From: an uncultured Eubacteriales bacterium
Lineage (GTDB): Bacteria > Bacillota > Clostridia > Oscillospirales > Acutalibacteraceae
Reading direction: 5' to 3'
Assembly (NCBI GenBank): GCA_902462035.1
Contig: CABQAC010000064.1
Span: 1 to 9,450 of the forward strand
DNA length: 9,450 bases
The notes below the pieces were generated by a model. That model was not told the origin of the DNA. It was given only the letters and a program-made list of their open reading frames with translations, and made no database searches. This document shows, one piece after another, positions 1-6,493 of the stretch. Position 1 is the first letter of the stretch. The number at the start of each line of letters is the position of its first letter. Position numbers and translations under genes: made by a program.

Positions 1-1
1 G

Positions 2-811
2 GGGGACGCGACCCTGGTCGAACTCATTCCGCCGGAGCTGCGGGACGTTCCGGTGTATTACGACGAGGAAAAGGGCGGCAAGTGGTCGCTGAACTTCCCG
101 GGGAACATCATGCAGATTTACCCTGCCGGAGTCATCGGGCTGGATTCCCCCCAAGAGGAGCTGGAAATCGCCCGCAATACCATCCGGGTCCACGCGGAGA
201 TGGAAGACGGCCTGGCCGAGTACCGCAAAACCCATGACGACCCGCGCAAACCCAACTGCAACGACCCGCATTTTTACGGAGGCAAAACCCCCCACTTTTA
301 CAAAAGCGGAGCATGGAACGCCACAAATCTTAGCTGCTTGTTCTTCCCTGCCGCCGTTCGTGTGGGTTATGATCCGGAAATTATTTGGAACGAACTGGTC
401 ACCCGTATTCAAGAGCGGGGCATGCCCAACGGTTTTATTGCCAAAAACCCCCACGGCATTGAAAACCTGAGCACCGTACCCAATACCATACAGGAAATGA
501 TGCTGCTTAGCCACGAAAACGTGCTGCGGCTGTTCCGGGTTTGGCCCAGACAGAGCCATCCGAACGCTGCTTTTGAAAACTTGTGGGCTTACGGCGCCTT
601 CCAGGTAAGCGCCGCGCTGCAAGACGGCGTGGTGGGCGATGTGACCATTTGCAGCCACAAGGGCGAGCGCTGCGCGCTCGAAAACCCGTGGCCGGGCAAA
701 ACGGTTAAGGTCACCCACAGCTTTTCGGGCAAGACCGAGGAACTGGCCGGCGAACGCGTCGTGTTCGAAACATTACCCGGCGAGATGCTGACCATTTCCG
801 CCGGAAGCTGA
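2..811 (+). CDS. GH95-like glycoside hydrolase, C-terminal part (5' end outside window)
   Basis: The reading frame is open from the window edge, so the GTG at 53 is an internal Val codon, not a start. The visible 269 residues match the end of the GH95 (alpha/alpha)6-barrel plus the small C-terminal beta domain. They contain the segment PGNIMQIYPAGVIGLDSPQE (the counterpart of the 'yPg..I' loop), SGAWNATNLSCLFFPAAVRV, then IQEMMLLSHENVLRLFRVWP and an AAFENLWAYGAFQVSA stretch followed by a beta-rich tail. GH95 enzymes hydrolyse alpha-1,2-L-fucosides or alpha-L-galactosides. Assignment to the family is from remembered motifs. The usual DGNxG-type motif before the 'EMLLQSH' helix is replaced by ENLSTVPNT, so it belongs to a divergent subgroup and the substrate is uncertain. 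A hairpin terminator follows at 824. The location (secreted or cytosolic) cannot be judged because the N-terminus is missing. Confidence 0.75.
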   Translation, partial: GDATLVELIPPELRDVPVYYDEEKGGKWSLNFPGNIMQIYPAGVIGLDSPQEELEIARNTIRVHAEMEDGLAEYRKTHDDPRKPNCNDPHFYGGKTPHFYKSGAWNATNLSCLFFPAAVRVGYDPEIIWNELVTRIQERGMPNGFIAKNPHGIENLSTVPNTIQEMMLLSHENVLRLFRVWPRQSHPNAAFENLWAYGAFQVSAALQDGVVGDVTICSHKGERCALENPWPGKTVKVTHSFSGKTEELAGERVVFETLPGEMLTISAGS

Positions 812-823
812 GTGTCCGCAACA

Positions 824-855
824 AAAGCCGCCTGGCACCGGGTGCCGGCGGCTTT
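824..855 (+). terminator. Terminator hairpin after the GH95-like gene
   Basis: A GC-rich stem starts 12 bases after the stop codon. AAAGCCGCC and GGCACC pair with GGTGCC and GGCGGCTTT, with one bulged T (833) and a tiny central loop. The distal arm ends in TTTCGGTCT, a weak T-tract. The strong stem and its position directly after a stop codon support intrinsic termination; the short T-run lowers certainty. Confidence 0.65.
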
Positions 856-1126
856 CGGTCTGTGGTCGCGGTTTTCCACGGGAACGCGCGGCGCTTGGCC
901 ACACGCCCATTCTGCGGCTTGCGCCGTGCTATTCCTGCCCTTCTGGGGAAGGAAGGAATGGTAACAGAATTATCAAACAAGTCATATCTTTTCTATTCCC
1001 TTTTGATCCATCCGCTTATAATGAAGCCAAATAACGCAAATTGCTCCCATGATATTTTGCGATACAACCCGGACAACCGCGGCAATGCCGCAACAATAGC
1101 CATCTGAAAGAAAAAGGAGGAGAACA
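856..1126. other. Intergenic region upstream of the wHTH-like/beta-helix operon
   Basis: No credible gene lies in these 271 bases. An imperfect hairpin occupies 931-959: ATTCCT pairs with AGGAAT and CCTTC pairs with GAAGG around a TGGG loop, with no T-tract after it. A perfect inverted repeat, GCGGCA-A-TGCCGC, occupies 1079-1091, just upstream of the ribosome binding site, where it could act as an operator or a 5'-UTR hairpin. The middle (about 961-1070) is clearly richer in A+T than the flanking genes, as expected for a promoter region. A short forward frame from 862 has no ribosome binding site and no recognisable product. Confidence 0.5.
1017..1022 (+). promoter_or_regulatory. Candidate -10 box (TATAAT) for the operon starting at 1127
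   Basis: A perfect TATAAT lies in the AT-rich part of the intergenic region, 104 bases before the next start codon. No good -35 hexamer sits at the right distance (TATTCC at 994-999 with a 17-bp spacer), so an activator would be needed if this is used. An alternative is TTGCTC (1041-1046), a 16-bp spacer and TACAAC (1063-1068). Confidence 0.35.
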
Positions 1127-1429
1127 ATGGAACTCGAATCCACCAAAAGCACCAGCGGCAATTACATTGCCCTGGTGGAACACGCCAAATCGCTGCTGCC
1201 GGCGGGCACCAGCGAAAAAACGGCCCGGCAGGTGACTTGGCTGTATATTCAGTACGGCTGCAACAACTATACCGACGGCCCCGGCTATCCCTTCCGTCCG
1301 GAAGACGTGCAGGACGCTACCAGCCTTGACAAGCACCAGGGAATGGCGCTGGCTAAAATGATGGAAGATTTAGGGATTATCCGGATGAACGACACGGGCA
1401 GGTATATCTTTACCTCCCGTTGGATGTAA
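1127..1429 (+). CDS. Small protein with winged-helix-like C-terminus, function unknown
   Basis: This encodes 100 residues, started by ATG 1127 after a strong AAGGAGG at 1114-1120 with a 6-base spacing. I do not recognise the family. Residues about 10-45 look helical. From about residue 56 the layout resembles a winged helix-turn-helix: FRPEDVQDAT as the first helix and turn, DKHQGMALAKMMEDLGII as the recognition-type helix, then RMNDTGRYIFTSRW as a beta wing. This is fold-pattern reading, not a family match. There is no signal peptide or membrane segment. Its stop codon TAA overlaps the ribosome binding site of the beta-helix enzyme gene that begins 12 bases later, so the two are almost certainly co-transcribed and perhaps translationally coupled. 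It could be a local regulator of glycan genes or an accessory protein of the enzyme. Confidence 0.8.
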   Translation: MELESTKSTSGNYIALVEHAKSLLPAGTSEKTARQVTWLYIQYGCNNYTDGPGYPFRPEDVQDATSLDKHQGMALAKMMEDLGIIRMNDTGRYIFTSRWM

Positions 1430-1441
1430 GGAGGGCGCGCC

Positions 1442-3649
1442 ATGTCTGAACTGCTTACTTATTACGTCTCGGCCAATGGCTCGGACGGCTTTAGCGGCCT
1501 GCTGGAAAAGAACAACGCCGCCGGCACCGACGGCCCGCTGAAAACCGTTCAAGCGGCCATCGCGCGGCTGACCACCCTGCGCAACGAGGGCAAATTTCAA
1601 AAGGGAGCGGTCGAAATCTTAGTGGAGCCGGGCATTTATTGCAGCGACAAGCCGCTGCTGATCGGCCTAGAGGATCTGGGCAATCCGGATTTAACCATCG
1701 AAATCCGCAAAAACGGCCAAGGGGAAGCGCGCTTTGTCGGCGGCTATAACCTGACCGGCGCGGTGGACACCGGCGAAAAAGGCATTTACAAAATCGACCT
1801 GACCGAACAGGGCTACCCCGCCATAAAGCTGCAGGATTTGTACTGCAACGGCGAGCGGCTGCGCAAGGCCCGGTACCCCAAATACGACGCCAAAAACCCC
1901 TATGGCGCGGGCTGGCTGTTCGTACCCGGCAAGCAGGTGAACATTTACCAAGTGGGCTTTGGAGACCCGCTGCAGTTTCAGTGCAGCGACCCGCGGCCCG
2001 CTACCTGGAAGCACATCGACGAAGCGGAATTGTTCGTTTTCCCCCGCTTTAACTGGAGCAGCGATATTGTTCCGGTGAAGGGCTACGACGCCGAAACAAA
2101 GACGGTCACCTTGGCCCGCCCCTGCAACCAGGCCATTTACCCCACCGACCGGTTTTACTTCCAAAATGTGCGGGAAGAATTGACCGACCCCGGCGAATGG
2201 TATTTTGACCGGGAACACCAAGTGGTTTACTTTATCCCCCCCGAAGGCGCCGATCCCGCCACCATGACGCTGACCATCCCCATGGCCGACTACGTCATTA
2301 AAGTAGAGGGCGAGCCGCTGCCCGCGGAATTTAGCGACGGCACCTACGACCAAATTGACGCAACCTCCCACGCGGCGGTGAAGATGGACTGGAACAGCAC
2401 CCCCTTGGGCTTTATCACCTTCCGGGGCCTGACCATCGAATGCTGCAACCGCGCCGCCTTCTTTAACTGCCATGCCCACAACATCCAGGTGATCGGCTGC
2501 ACCATCCGCAACACCGGCGAACACGGCGTGATTTCGCTGCGGGGCAAAAACAACCGCATTGCCGGCTGCGACATTTACGATACCGGCTCCATGGGCGTTT
2601 ATATGTCCGGCGGCTTCCGGGACCCCCACCAGGGCTTTTACCGCGACTGCAACAGCGTGATCGACAACAACTACATTCACCATGTGGGCCGTATCCGCCG
2701 GGGCACCTGCGTGATCGATATCCTGGGCGTGGGGATTACCGTTTCCCACAACCTGATCCACGACTGCTCCCGCACCGGCATTCATACCCGCGGCAACCGC
2801 AACGTTATTGAATACAACCACATTCGGCATGTCAATATCGAAACCAGCGACGCCGCGGCCATCAATATGTGCGACCGGGAGCTTTCGAATCACGATTCGA
2901 AAATCCGGTACAACAAAATCCACGACGTGCAGGGACTTCATCTGTCGGAGGGCAAATGGGAACCCCGCCACTTCACCTTCGGCATTTATTTGGACGATTT
3001 CACTTCCGGCGTGGATATTTACGGCAATCTGATTTACCGCACCCCCCGCGGCGGCATCTTCATCCACGGCAACCAGGATGTCCGGGTGTTCAACAACGTG
3101 GTGATGGACGCGGACAAAGACATGCTGTTCCTGCGGCGCTGGGGCAGAGGCCTGGAGTTCGAGCGCCTGGGCACCCATGGCATGTCCATGACCCGGAACA
3201 CCTACAAGCACAATATCATCGCCAGCCATAATCCCGATTGCGCCGTTTACGCGGTGGAAAACTGCATGAACGAAGATTGGGAAATCGACATGAAGGACAA
3301 CGAGTTCGGCGAGAATGTGATTTACAATTATAACGGGCCGCTTCGTTTGTGGGTCTGCCAGGATTTGGGCTACGATGTGTACGACCGCTGGTTTGAAGAC
3401 TTTAAGGTCTGGCAGTCTAAGGGCCACGACACGAACAGCGTGTTCGCGGATCCGCTGTTCGTGGACGCGGAACACGACGATTACCGTCTGAAAGAAAACA
3501 GCCCCGCCCTGGCGCTCGGCTTTACCCCCCTGCCCATCGAGGAAATGGGTCCGTACGAGTCCGACGAGCGCGCCACATGGCCCATTGTGGAGGCTTCCGG
3601 CGCCCGCGAAACGCCTGTGGTCATCGACTATTTCCACGAGGGCGAATAA
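1442..3649 (+). CDS. Right-handed parallel beta-helix glycoside hydrolase, GH141-like
   Basis: The product has 735 residues, starting at ATG 1442 with AAGGAGG at 1428-1434. The N-terminus has the typical TYYVSANGSDGFSG opening (residues 6-19), followed by a PLKTVQAAIARLTTLR segment and VEILVEPGIY, as in bacterial beta-helix hydrolases. Next come the LQDLYCNGERLRKARYP segment and EWYFDREHQVVYFIPPEG (from about residue 251), a combination familiar from GH141-type proteins. Beta-helix rungs run from about residue 327 (FRGLTIECC) to about 568, rich in Asn/His-Gly repeats such as DNNYIHHV, VSHNLIHDC and YGNLIY. The conserved-looking FGIYLDDFTSG is near residues 513-523. The C-terminus has DPLFVDAEHDDYRLKENSPA near residue 669. 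Known GH141 members include an alpha-L-fucosidase acting on rhamnogalacturonan II and a xylanase, so the substrate is not settled. No signal peptide is visible, implying a cytosolic enzyme acting on imported oligosaccharides. GH120 or another beta-helix family is the main alternative. Confidence 0.85.
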   Translation: MSELLTYYVSANGSDGFSGLLEKNNAAGTDGPLKTVQAAIARLTTLRNEGKFQKGAVEILVEPGIYCSDKPLLIGLEDLGNPDLTIEIRKNGQGEARFVGGYNLTGAVDTGEKGIYKIDLTEQGYPAIKLQDLYCNGERLRKARYPKYDAKNPYGAGWLFVPGKQVNIYQVGFGDPLQFQCSDPRPATWKHIDEAELFVFPRFNWSSDIVPVKGYDAETKTVTLARPCNQAIYPTDRFYFQNVREELTDPGEWYFDREHQVVYFIPPEGADPATMTLTIPMADYVIKVEGEPLPAEFSDGTYDQIDATSHAAVKMDWNSTPLGFITFRGLTIECCNRAAFFNCHAHNIQVIGCTIRNTGEHGVISLRGKNNRIAGCDIYDTGSMGVYMSGGFRDPHQGFYRDCNSVIDNNYIHHVGRIRRGTCVIDILGVGITVSHNLIHDCSRTGIHTRGNRNVIEYNHIRHVNIETSDAAAINMCDRELSNHDSKIRYNKIHDVQGLHLSEGKWEPRHFTFGIYLDDFTSGVDIYGNLIYRTPRGGIFIHGNQDVRVFNNVVMDADKDMLFLRRWGRGLEFERLGTHGMSMTRNTYKHNIIASHNPDCAVYAVENCMNEDWEIDMKDNEFGENVIYNYNGPLRLWVCQDLGYDVYDRWFEDFKVWQSKGHDTNSVFADPLFVDAEHDDYRLKENSPALALGFTPLPIEEMGPYESDERATWPIVEASGARETPVVIDYFHEGE

Positions 3650-3685
3650 TCGACAACAAGTTTCTCTCTCCTATTTTTGACTGCG

Positions 3686-3723
3686 GCGCAAGGCCCGTTC
3701 CCATATGGGAAAGGGCCTTGCGC
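3686..3723. repeat. 38-nt near-perfect inverted repeat downstream of the beta-helix gene
   Basis: GCGCAAGGCCC (3686-3696) pairs exactly with GGGCCTTGCGC (3713-3723). Inside, after one G/A mismatch, TTCCC pairs with GGGAA around an ATAT loop. The stem is therefore 11 bp plus 5 bp. Neither strand has a T-tract after the stem, so it is not a textbook intrinsic terminator, although it sits 37 bases after a stop codon and just before the trmB promoter. It probably blocks read-through or stabilises the 3' end of the upstream mRNA. Confidence 0.7.
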
Positions 3724-3744
3724 GCGTTCTGGTAAAAACGGCGC

Positions 3745-3773
3745 TTGACCGGCTTGGGAAACCGCCGTATGAT
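3745..3773 (+). promoter_or_regulatory. Sigma-A-type promoter for trmB
   Basis: TTGACC (3745-3750) and TATGAT (3768-3773) are separated by exactly 17 bp, each one mismatch from consensus. Transcription would start near 3780, leaving a leader of about 75 bases. The promoter lies downstream of an in-frame ATG at 3705, which rules that ATG out as the trmB start. Confidence 0.75.
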
Positions 3774-3854
3774 AGGGAATGCAAAAAAGGTTCGGCTGGG
3801 CGGGGACTGAAAAAGGCCGGGACGCCAGCCCGTACGAAAGGGATGTATGCAGAC

Positions 3855-4517
3855 GTGAGAATGCGCAAGAAAAAATGGGCGGAGCCGGAACTGAACGACT
3901 GCCCGTATTTTGTAAAAGACCCCGCCGCCCAGCGCGGGCGCTGGCAGGAATGGTTCGCCCGCCGCCAGCCTATCCGGCTGGAACTGGGCTGCGGCAAGGG
4001 AACTTTCGCGTCCGTTTCCGCTTTCGAGCACCCTGAAATAAATTTCATCGCCATCGATCTGATCAGCGACATACTCGGTGTGGCGCGGCGGAACATTGCC
4101 GACCTTTTTGGGGACCGGCCGGTGGAAAACTTGGCCCTGGCGGCATGGGATATCGAGCGGATCACCCAAATTTTCGCGCCGGAGGACACGGTGGAGCGCA
4201 TCTACATCAACTTCTGCAACCCTTGGCCCAGGGGCAAGCACCACAAAAAGCGGCTGACCCACACGCGCCAGCTGGAGCTATACAAAACCTTTTTGCAGGA
4301 CGGCGGGGAAATCCACTTTAAAACGGACGATGACCTGCTGTTTGCGGAAAGCCTGGGGTACCTGGCCCAAAGCGGCGGTTTTGAAGTAACATACGAAACG
4401 CGGGACCTGCATGGGTCCGGTTACCCGGGCAACATTATGACCGAACACGAACGGATGTTCTCGGATCAGGGAATTCCCATTAAGTTTTTAATTGCCAGGT
4501 ATCGCAAGGTGTTGTAA
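3855..4517 (+). CDS. trmB: tRNA (guanine-N7-)-methyltransferase TrmB
   Basis: This SAM-dependent enzyme makes m7G at position 46 in the variable loop of tRNAs. Starting at GTG 3855 gives 220 residues beginning MRMRKKKWAEPEL, the same opening as known TrmB proteins (Bacillus subtilis TrmB is about 213 residues and also begins MRMR). An AAAGGG at 3837-3842 lies upstream with a longish 12-base spacing; ATG 3843 and ATG 3861 are possible alternatives. Key motifs are the SAM-binding LELGCGKGTF (42-51), an acidic FIAID (64-68), the family signature NFCNPWPRGKHHKKRLTH (119-136), HFKTDDD (154-160) and NIMTEHE (193-199). The usual DPWP is NPWP here, a variant I associate with clostridial TrmBs. The frame stays open for 50 further codons upstream, but these precede the promoter or lie in the leader. 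Confidence 0.93.
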   Translation: MRMRKKKWAEPELNDCPYFVKDPAAQRGRWQEWFARRQPIRLELGCGKGTFASVSAFEHPEINFIAIDLISDILGVARRNIADLFGDRPVENLALAAWDIERITQIFAPEDTVERIYINFCNPWPRGKHHKKRLTHTRQLELYKTFLQDGGEIHFKTDDDLLFAESLGYLAQSGGFEVTYETRDLHGSGYPGNIMTEHERMFSDQGIPIKFLIARYRKVL

Positions 4518-4541
4518 GTACAACCAAAAAGGAAAGCGGAC

Positions 4542-4558
4542 AAAGGGAACTTCCCTTT
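4542..4558 (+). terminator. Possible weak terminator hairpin after trmB
   Basis: AAAGGG pairs with CCCTTT around an AACTT loop, 25 bases after the trmB stop, and is followed by CCCCTGTTTCG. The stem is short and the T-run poor, so it may only slow transcription. The strong stem at 4763-4804 is a back-up. Confidence 0.35.
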
Positions 4559-4762
4559 CCCCTGTTTCGTATCCCGCGTATGTGGTTTTATGCATATGAC
4601 GAATCTCCGCGAGTTGCCTTTGGCTTAAATCATGGTCTAATCTGAAACCTCAGATTCTTCGATACGACACATAACCCCTTCCTGTCAATAAAGTTCTATT
4701 GACCGTGTACACCGTTTGGTGCCATTATGTTATTGAGGAACACCCTGCGGCGCTTATATGTT
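4559..4762. other. Convergent intergenic gap with several small hairpins
   Basis: No gene is seen in this gap between trmB and the antiporter gene. Several inverted repeats are visible: AATCTGA-AACC-TCAGATT (4639-4656), GTCAATA-AAGTTC-TATTGAC (4684-4703) and CACC-GTTT-GGTG (4710-4721). Two longer-range pairings nest: CGTATC (4568-4573) with GATACG (4661-4666), and GAATCT (4601-4606) with AGATTC (4652-4657). The second excludes the 4639-4656 hairpin. The cluster ends at the strong terminator at 4763. It could be the structured 3' UTR of trmB or a small RNA; no known RNA family was recognised. Confidence 0.4.
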
Positions 4763-4804
4763 AAAAGGAGCCTTCCGCCGGTTATCCCTCGGAAGGCTCC
4801 TTTT
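4763..4804. terminator. Strong bidirectional intrinsic terminator
   Basis: AAAAGGAGCCTTCCG (4763-4777) pairs perfectly over 15 bp with CGGAAGGCTCCTTTT (4790-4804) around a 12-base loop. On the + strand it ends in TTTTTAAT; on the - strand it ends in TTTTAACAT. It starts 14 bases after the antiporter stop codon on the - strand and can also stop transcription arriving from trmB. Confidence 0.9.
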
Positions 4805-4817
4805 TAATCGTATGTTT

Positions 4818-6167
4818 TTACCGGGTAACGTTTCGCATCCATTTCATGCTCTTATACCGCCAGGTGGTAAAGGGGATTTTGATAATTTCGTCGCACATAA
4901 GGATGACATACACCGCGGGCACGCTCCAGTGGAACACAAAGGCCGCGATGGCGCCCAGCAAAATGGAACCGCCCCACATGGTGGACACATCCAGCGCCAG
5001 GCCGAACTTGGTGTCGCCGCCCGCGCGAAACACGCCCACCACCATGGTGGTATTATATGCCTGGCACACCACAAAATAGGACATAACGAACATCATCACC
5101 GACAAATAGCCTTCGGCTATGGGGGTCAGGTTCATCACAGCCATAACAATGGGCCTGGCAATCATAATAACCGCCGCACCCCCCAGCCCGGCAAGCAGCG
5201 TTACCTTTACAAGCCGCTTGCTGTACTCTTTGGCCGTATCGTACCGTTCTTCCCCAATGGCCTTGCCAATCAGGATAGCGGCGGCGTTTGCAATGCCAAA
5301 GGCGATGACCGTGGCAAGCTGGCGCATGACCTGGGCCACCGAATTGGCCGCCACCGCAGAACTGCCCAAATGCCCGATGACCACCGCGTTCATAGAACTC
5401 CCTGCGCCCCACATCAGTTCGTTTAGGGTGACCGGGATTGAATAGCGCAGAAAATCGTGGAAAAGCGCCGGGTCGCGCACCAAAATATCCCGGGGCTTAA
5501 AGTGAATAACCTTATTGCATTTGGCGTAAACCACCACGATGGCAAGCTCTACCAAACGGGCGATTAAGGTACCGACGGCCGCGCCCTCGATTCCCATGGC
5601 GGGGAACCCCAGCAGGCCGAAGATGAGCACCGCGTTGATTCCGATGTTAACCAGCAGCGAAGTCAGATACACAATGGTCGAAATCACCACCCGCTCCACA
5701 CTGCGCATGATATTCAGGTATACGATGCTGATGGAGATAGGCAGGTAAGAAAGGGCCACAATCCGCAAATACTTGACGCCTTGGTCAATAACCGCTTCGT
5801 CCGGCGTAAAAATGCGCATTGCCTGGTGAGGAAACAGCAGCACCGCCAGGGTGAACAGCCCGCCCGCGATTAAGGAAAACCGCATGGCAATGCCCATTAC
5901 CTTTTCGATGGTGCGGGTATCCCCCTTGCCCCAATACTGGGCGGTAAGCACTGCCGCGCCAGAGGTCAGCCCAAAAAAAATGAGGGTCAAAATAAACTGA
6001 ACCTGCCCGGCCAGCGAGGAGCCTGAAAGAACCGTTTCCCCCACACGGCCCAGCATGACCACGTCCGCCGAAGTGACAGCCACGTTGATCAGGTTTTGCA
6101 GCGCCATGGGCACCACCAGGGAAAACACCAATTTATAAAAAGATTTCGAATCCTTTGCCGCTTTCAT
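4818..6167 (-). CDS. MATE-family multidrug/cation antiporter
   Basis: The 449-residue product is an inner-membrane antiporter of the multidrug and toxic compound extrusion family, expected to expel organic cations or drugs using Na+ or H+ gradients. Known MATE proteins have about 450 residues and 12 membrane helices in two pseudo-symmetric halves, as here. Helix 1 carries FSLVVPMALQNLINVAVTSA and the next loop DVVMLGRVGETVLSGSSLAG, characteristic of the family. The second half repeats the pattern with YSIPVTLNELMWGAGSS and VIGHLGSSAVAANSVAQV. The start at 6167 (MKAAKDSKSF) has AGGAAGG 5 bases upstream and fits family length. The frame stays open to 6332, but those 55 extra codons contain the likely promoter. 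It is a single-gene unit with its own promoter and terminator. The substrate cannot be predicted from sequence. Confidence 0.93.
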   Translation of the reverse strand: MKAAKDSKSFYKLVFSLVVPMALQNLINVAVTSADVVMLGRVGETVLSGSSLAGQVQFILTLIFFGLTSGAAVLTAQYWGKGDTRTIEKVMGIAMRFSLIAGGLFTLAVLLFPHQAMRIFTPDEAVIDQGVKYLRIVALSYLPISISIVYLNIMRSVERVVISTIVYLTSLLVNIGINAVLIFGLLGFPAMGIEGAAVGTLIARLVELAIVVVYAKCNKVIHFKPRDILVRDPALFHDFLRYSIPVTLNELMWGAGSSMNAVVIGHLGSSAVAANSVAQVMRQLATVIAFGIANAAAILIGKAIGEERYDTAKEYSKRLVKVTLLAGLGGAAVIMIARPIVMAVMNLTPIAEGYLSVMMFVMSYFVVCQAYNTTMVVGVFRAGGDTKFGLALDVSTMWGGSILLGAIAAFVFHWSVPAVYVILMCDEIIKIPFTTWRYKSMKWMRNVTR

Positions 6168-6210
6168 AAAGTCCTTCCTTTCCATGCCCGCGAAGAGCCG
6201 CATGTATTTT

Positions 6211-6239
6211 ATGGTATCCGAACGCGGAAAAAAGGTCAA
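6211..6239 (-). promoter_or_regulatory. Promoter for the MATE antiporter gene
   Basis: Reading the - strand, TTGACC (6239-6234) is followed after 17 bp by TACCAT (6216-6211). Transcription would start around 6204, about 37 bases before the chosen start codon at 6167. This supports that start over upstream in-frame codons. Confidence 0.65.
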
Positions 6240-6464
6240 CCTTTCTAGGGCAAAGAATGCGTTAACCGCGCAATTTCTCTCTTTTTCATGAGAATCCGCG
6301 GCCCACGGCGCTTTGCCGTAGGTCAATTCCACAATAGGCGGTGCAAAAAGCCTGTTTTATCATTTTTGCGGCCGCTTCTCCAAGGTAAATATATGTTTAT
6401 GATAAATTATTATTTGGAATAGATAAAATTATAGTGATTATTTCTATATATCGATCAAAATCAA
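6240..6464. other. AT-rich divergent intergenic region
   Basis: No gene is supported here. From about 6385 the base composition shifts to strongly AT-rich, in contrast with the GC-rich genes on both sides. An 11-base direct repeat, AATATATGTTT, occurs at 6388-6398 and again at 6489-6499, each preceded by CAAG. The second copy overlaps the -10 box of the lipoprotein promoter. The region carries the promoters of both divergent genes and possibly regulator sites. Confidence 0.5.
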
Positions 6465-6493
6465 TTGAATTTTAGTGGAACAAGTGGTAATAT
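6465..6493 (+). promoter_or_regulatory. Promoter for the lipoprotein gene
   Basis: TTGAAT (6465-6470) and TAATAT (6488-6493) are spaced by 17 bp in an AT-rich stretch. Transcription would start near 6500, giving a leader of about 73 bases before the ATG at 6573. Confidence 0.7.

Noticed and set aside
1691..3637. A 648-codon open frame on the - strand opposite the beta-helix gene
   Set aside because: Its composition (long runs of Val, Ala, Gly, His) reflects codon bias of the real + strand gene; it has no recognisable domain, and the + strand frame matches a known family over its length.
3621..4262. Two - strand frames of 213 and 176 codons opposite trmB
   Set aside because: They overlap the trmB promoter and its conserved coding motifs, have no family resemblance, and are explained as shadows of the GC-rich trmB frame.
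4511..4524. GTTGTA-AG-TACAAC inverted repeat spanning the trmB stop codon
   Set aside because: The stem would be only 5 bp with a 4-base loop and no T-tract on either strand side that would make a terminator; most likely chance.
4600..4670. Possible tRNA-like segment (TTCGATAC resembling a T-loop)
   Set aside because: No acceptor stem, D-arm or proper anticodon arm can be folded around it; the GG before TTCGA is also missing.
4758..5426. A 222-codon + strand frame opposite the antiporter gene
   Set aside because: It begins within the terminator hairpin, has His/Gly-rich low-complexity composition and lies antisense to an intact MATE gene.
6168..6332. N-terminal extension of the MATE protein by 55 residues
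   Set aside because: The extension covers the TTGACC-17-TACCAT promoter, lacks hydrophobic family sequence, and the start at 6167 has a good ribosome binding site and family-typical length.
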